A stretch of 25,346 nucleotides of DNA from Pelargonium nanum (taxonomy: Eukaryota > Streptophyta > Magnoliopsida > Geraniales > Geraniaceae), in the NCBI GenBank assembly GCA_036897485.1, contig JAYMTF010001213.1:1-25346 (forward strand). Direction: 5' to 3'. This document shows, piece by piece, positions 24,995-25,346 of the stretch; position 1 is the first letter of the stretch, and every line of letters begins with the position of its first letter. A program made the position numbers and the translations under genes. The notes beneath the pieces were generated by a model, which was given only the letters and a program-made list of their open reading frames with translations, did no database searches and had not been told where the DNA came from.

Positions 24995-25346
24995 ATGAAA
25001 GATAGTGTACAAAAACAGAAACAGAGTCCTCTGAATCTCACATCTTTAAACCACATTTCGCTCGTGTGTCGATCCTTGAAGAAGACGCTCGATTTCTACC
25101 AGAACCTCCTCGGATTCATCCCCATCCACAGACCCGATTTCGATTTCGATGGTGCATGGTTTGTCTTTAAACCGCTAATGTTTTGTTTCTTGGTCGCTAT
25201 GCTCTGTTTCTTGAACCAAGACTCTGTTTCTTGATTTTTTGTTTCAGGCTGTTTAATTATGGGATTGGGGTGCATCTTCTGCAATCGGAGAAGCCAGATT
25301 CGATGCCGGAGATTGGTCCGATAGACATAAAAGCAAACCACGTATC
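24995..25346 (+). CDS. glyoxalase/VOC-superfamily protein, 5' part only
   Basis: Exon 1 (24995-25158) encodes 54 full codons: a short polar N-terminus, then LTSLNHISLVCRSLKKTLDF and YQNLLGF.P..RPDF, ending in a split Trp codon. Exon 2 begins at 25248 after TTTCAG and reads LFNYGIGVHLLQSEKP, then the putative second His motif IDIKANHV before the window ends. This is the N-terminal beta-alpha-beta module of vicinal oxygen chelate proteins, with His20 as a likely metal ligand. It resembles the plant glyoxalase I-like group with Arabidopsis At1g15380 and At1g80160. Members of that group are annotated as glyoxalase I, but their substrate is not safely predictable. The start has a good TATA box upstream. 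The gene is cut by the window edge. Confidence 0.87.

Overview
This window is nuclear DNA of a flowering plant, most likely a eudicot and probably a rosid. The evidence is AT-rich sequence, many short GT-AG introns, plant-type protein families, a Stowaway MITE, a tRNA-derived SINE-like element and a decayed RTE-type LINE. I cannot name the species from the sequence alone. Five protein genes can be built exon by exon.

Layout. (1) 1334-5418 (+): ethanolamine kinase, 11 coding exons, 378 aa, complete. (2) 5831-8895 (-): F-box/kelch-repeat protein of the At1g55270 (CFK1) type, two coding exons, 428 aa. It converges on gene 1 with about 410 bp between stop codons. Its 1.8 kb intron carries an antisense, decayed RTE retrotransposon 3' end. 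(3) 9.8-13.5 kb: intergenic DNA with a SINE-like element split by a small TIR element, and a partial direct duplication near 12.3-12.6 kb. (4) 13531-15949 (-): TMEM128-like four-helix membrane protein, four coding exons, 187 aa, with a probable 5' UTR intron. (5) 17311-21500 (-): Mediator subunit 17 (MED17), eight coding exons. As written, exon 4 has one base too many, which shifts the frame and creates an early stop. A Stowaway MITE lies in its second intron. (6) 21.5-25.0 kb: AT-rich intergenic DNA with a 113-bp tandem duplication, a 291-bp TIR element with internal repeats, and an ACCCG/CGGGT-rich element. (7) 24995 to the window end (+): first exon and part of the second exon of a glyoxalase/VOC-superfamily gene, preceded by a good TATA box.

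The genes are unrelated in function: phospholipid head-group synthesis, ubiquitin ligase adaptor, membrane protein, transcription co-activator and VOC enzyme. I see no operon-like, defence or biosynthetic cluster. The points most worth checking are the MED17 frameshift, the inverted-repeat element at 23445-23735, the nested insertion near 9.8-10.2 kb, and a possible overlapping upstream ORF in the F-box/kelch leader.
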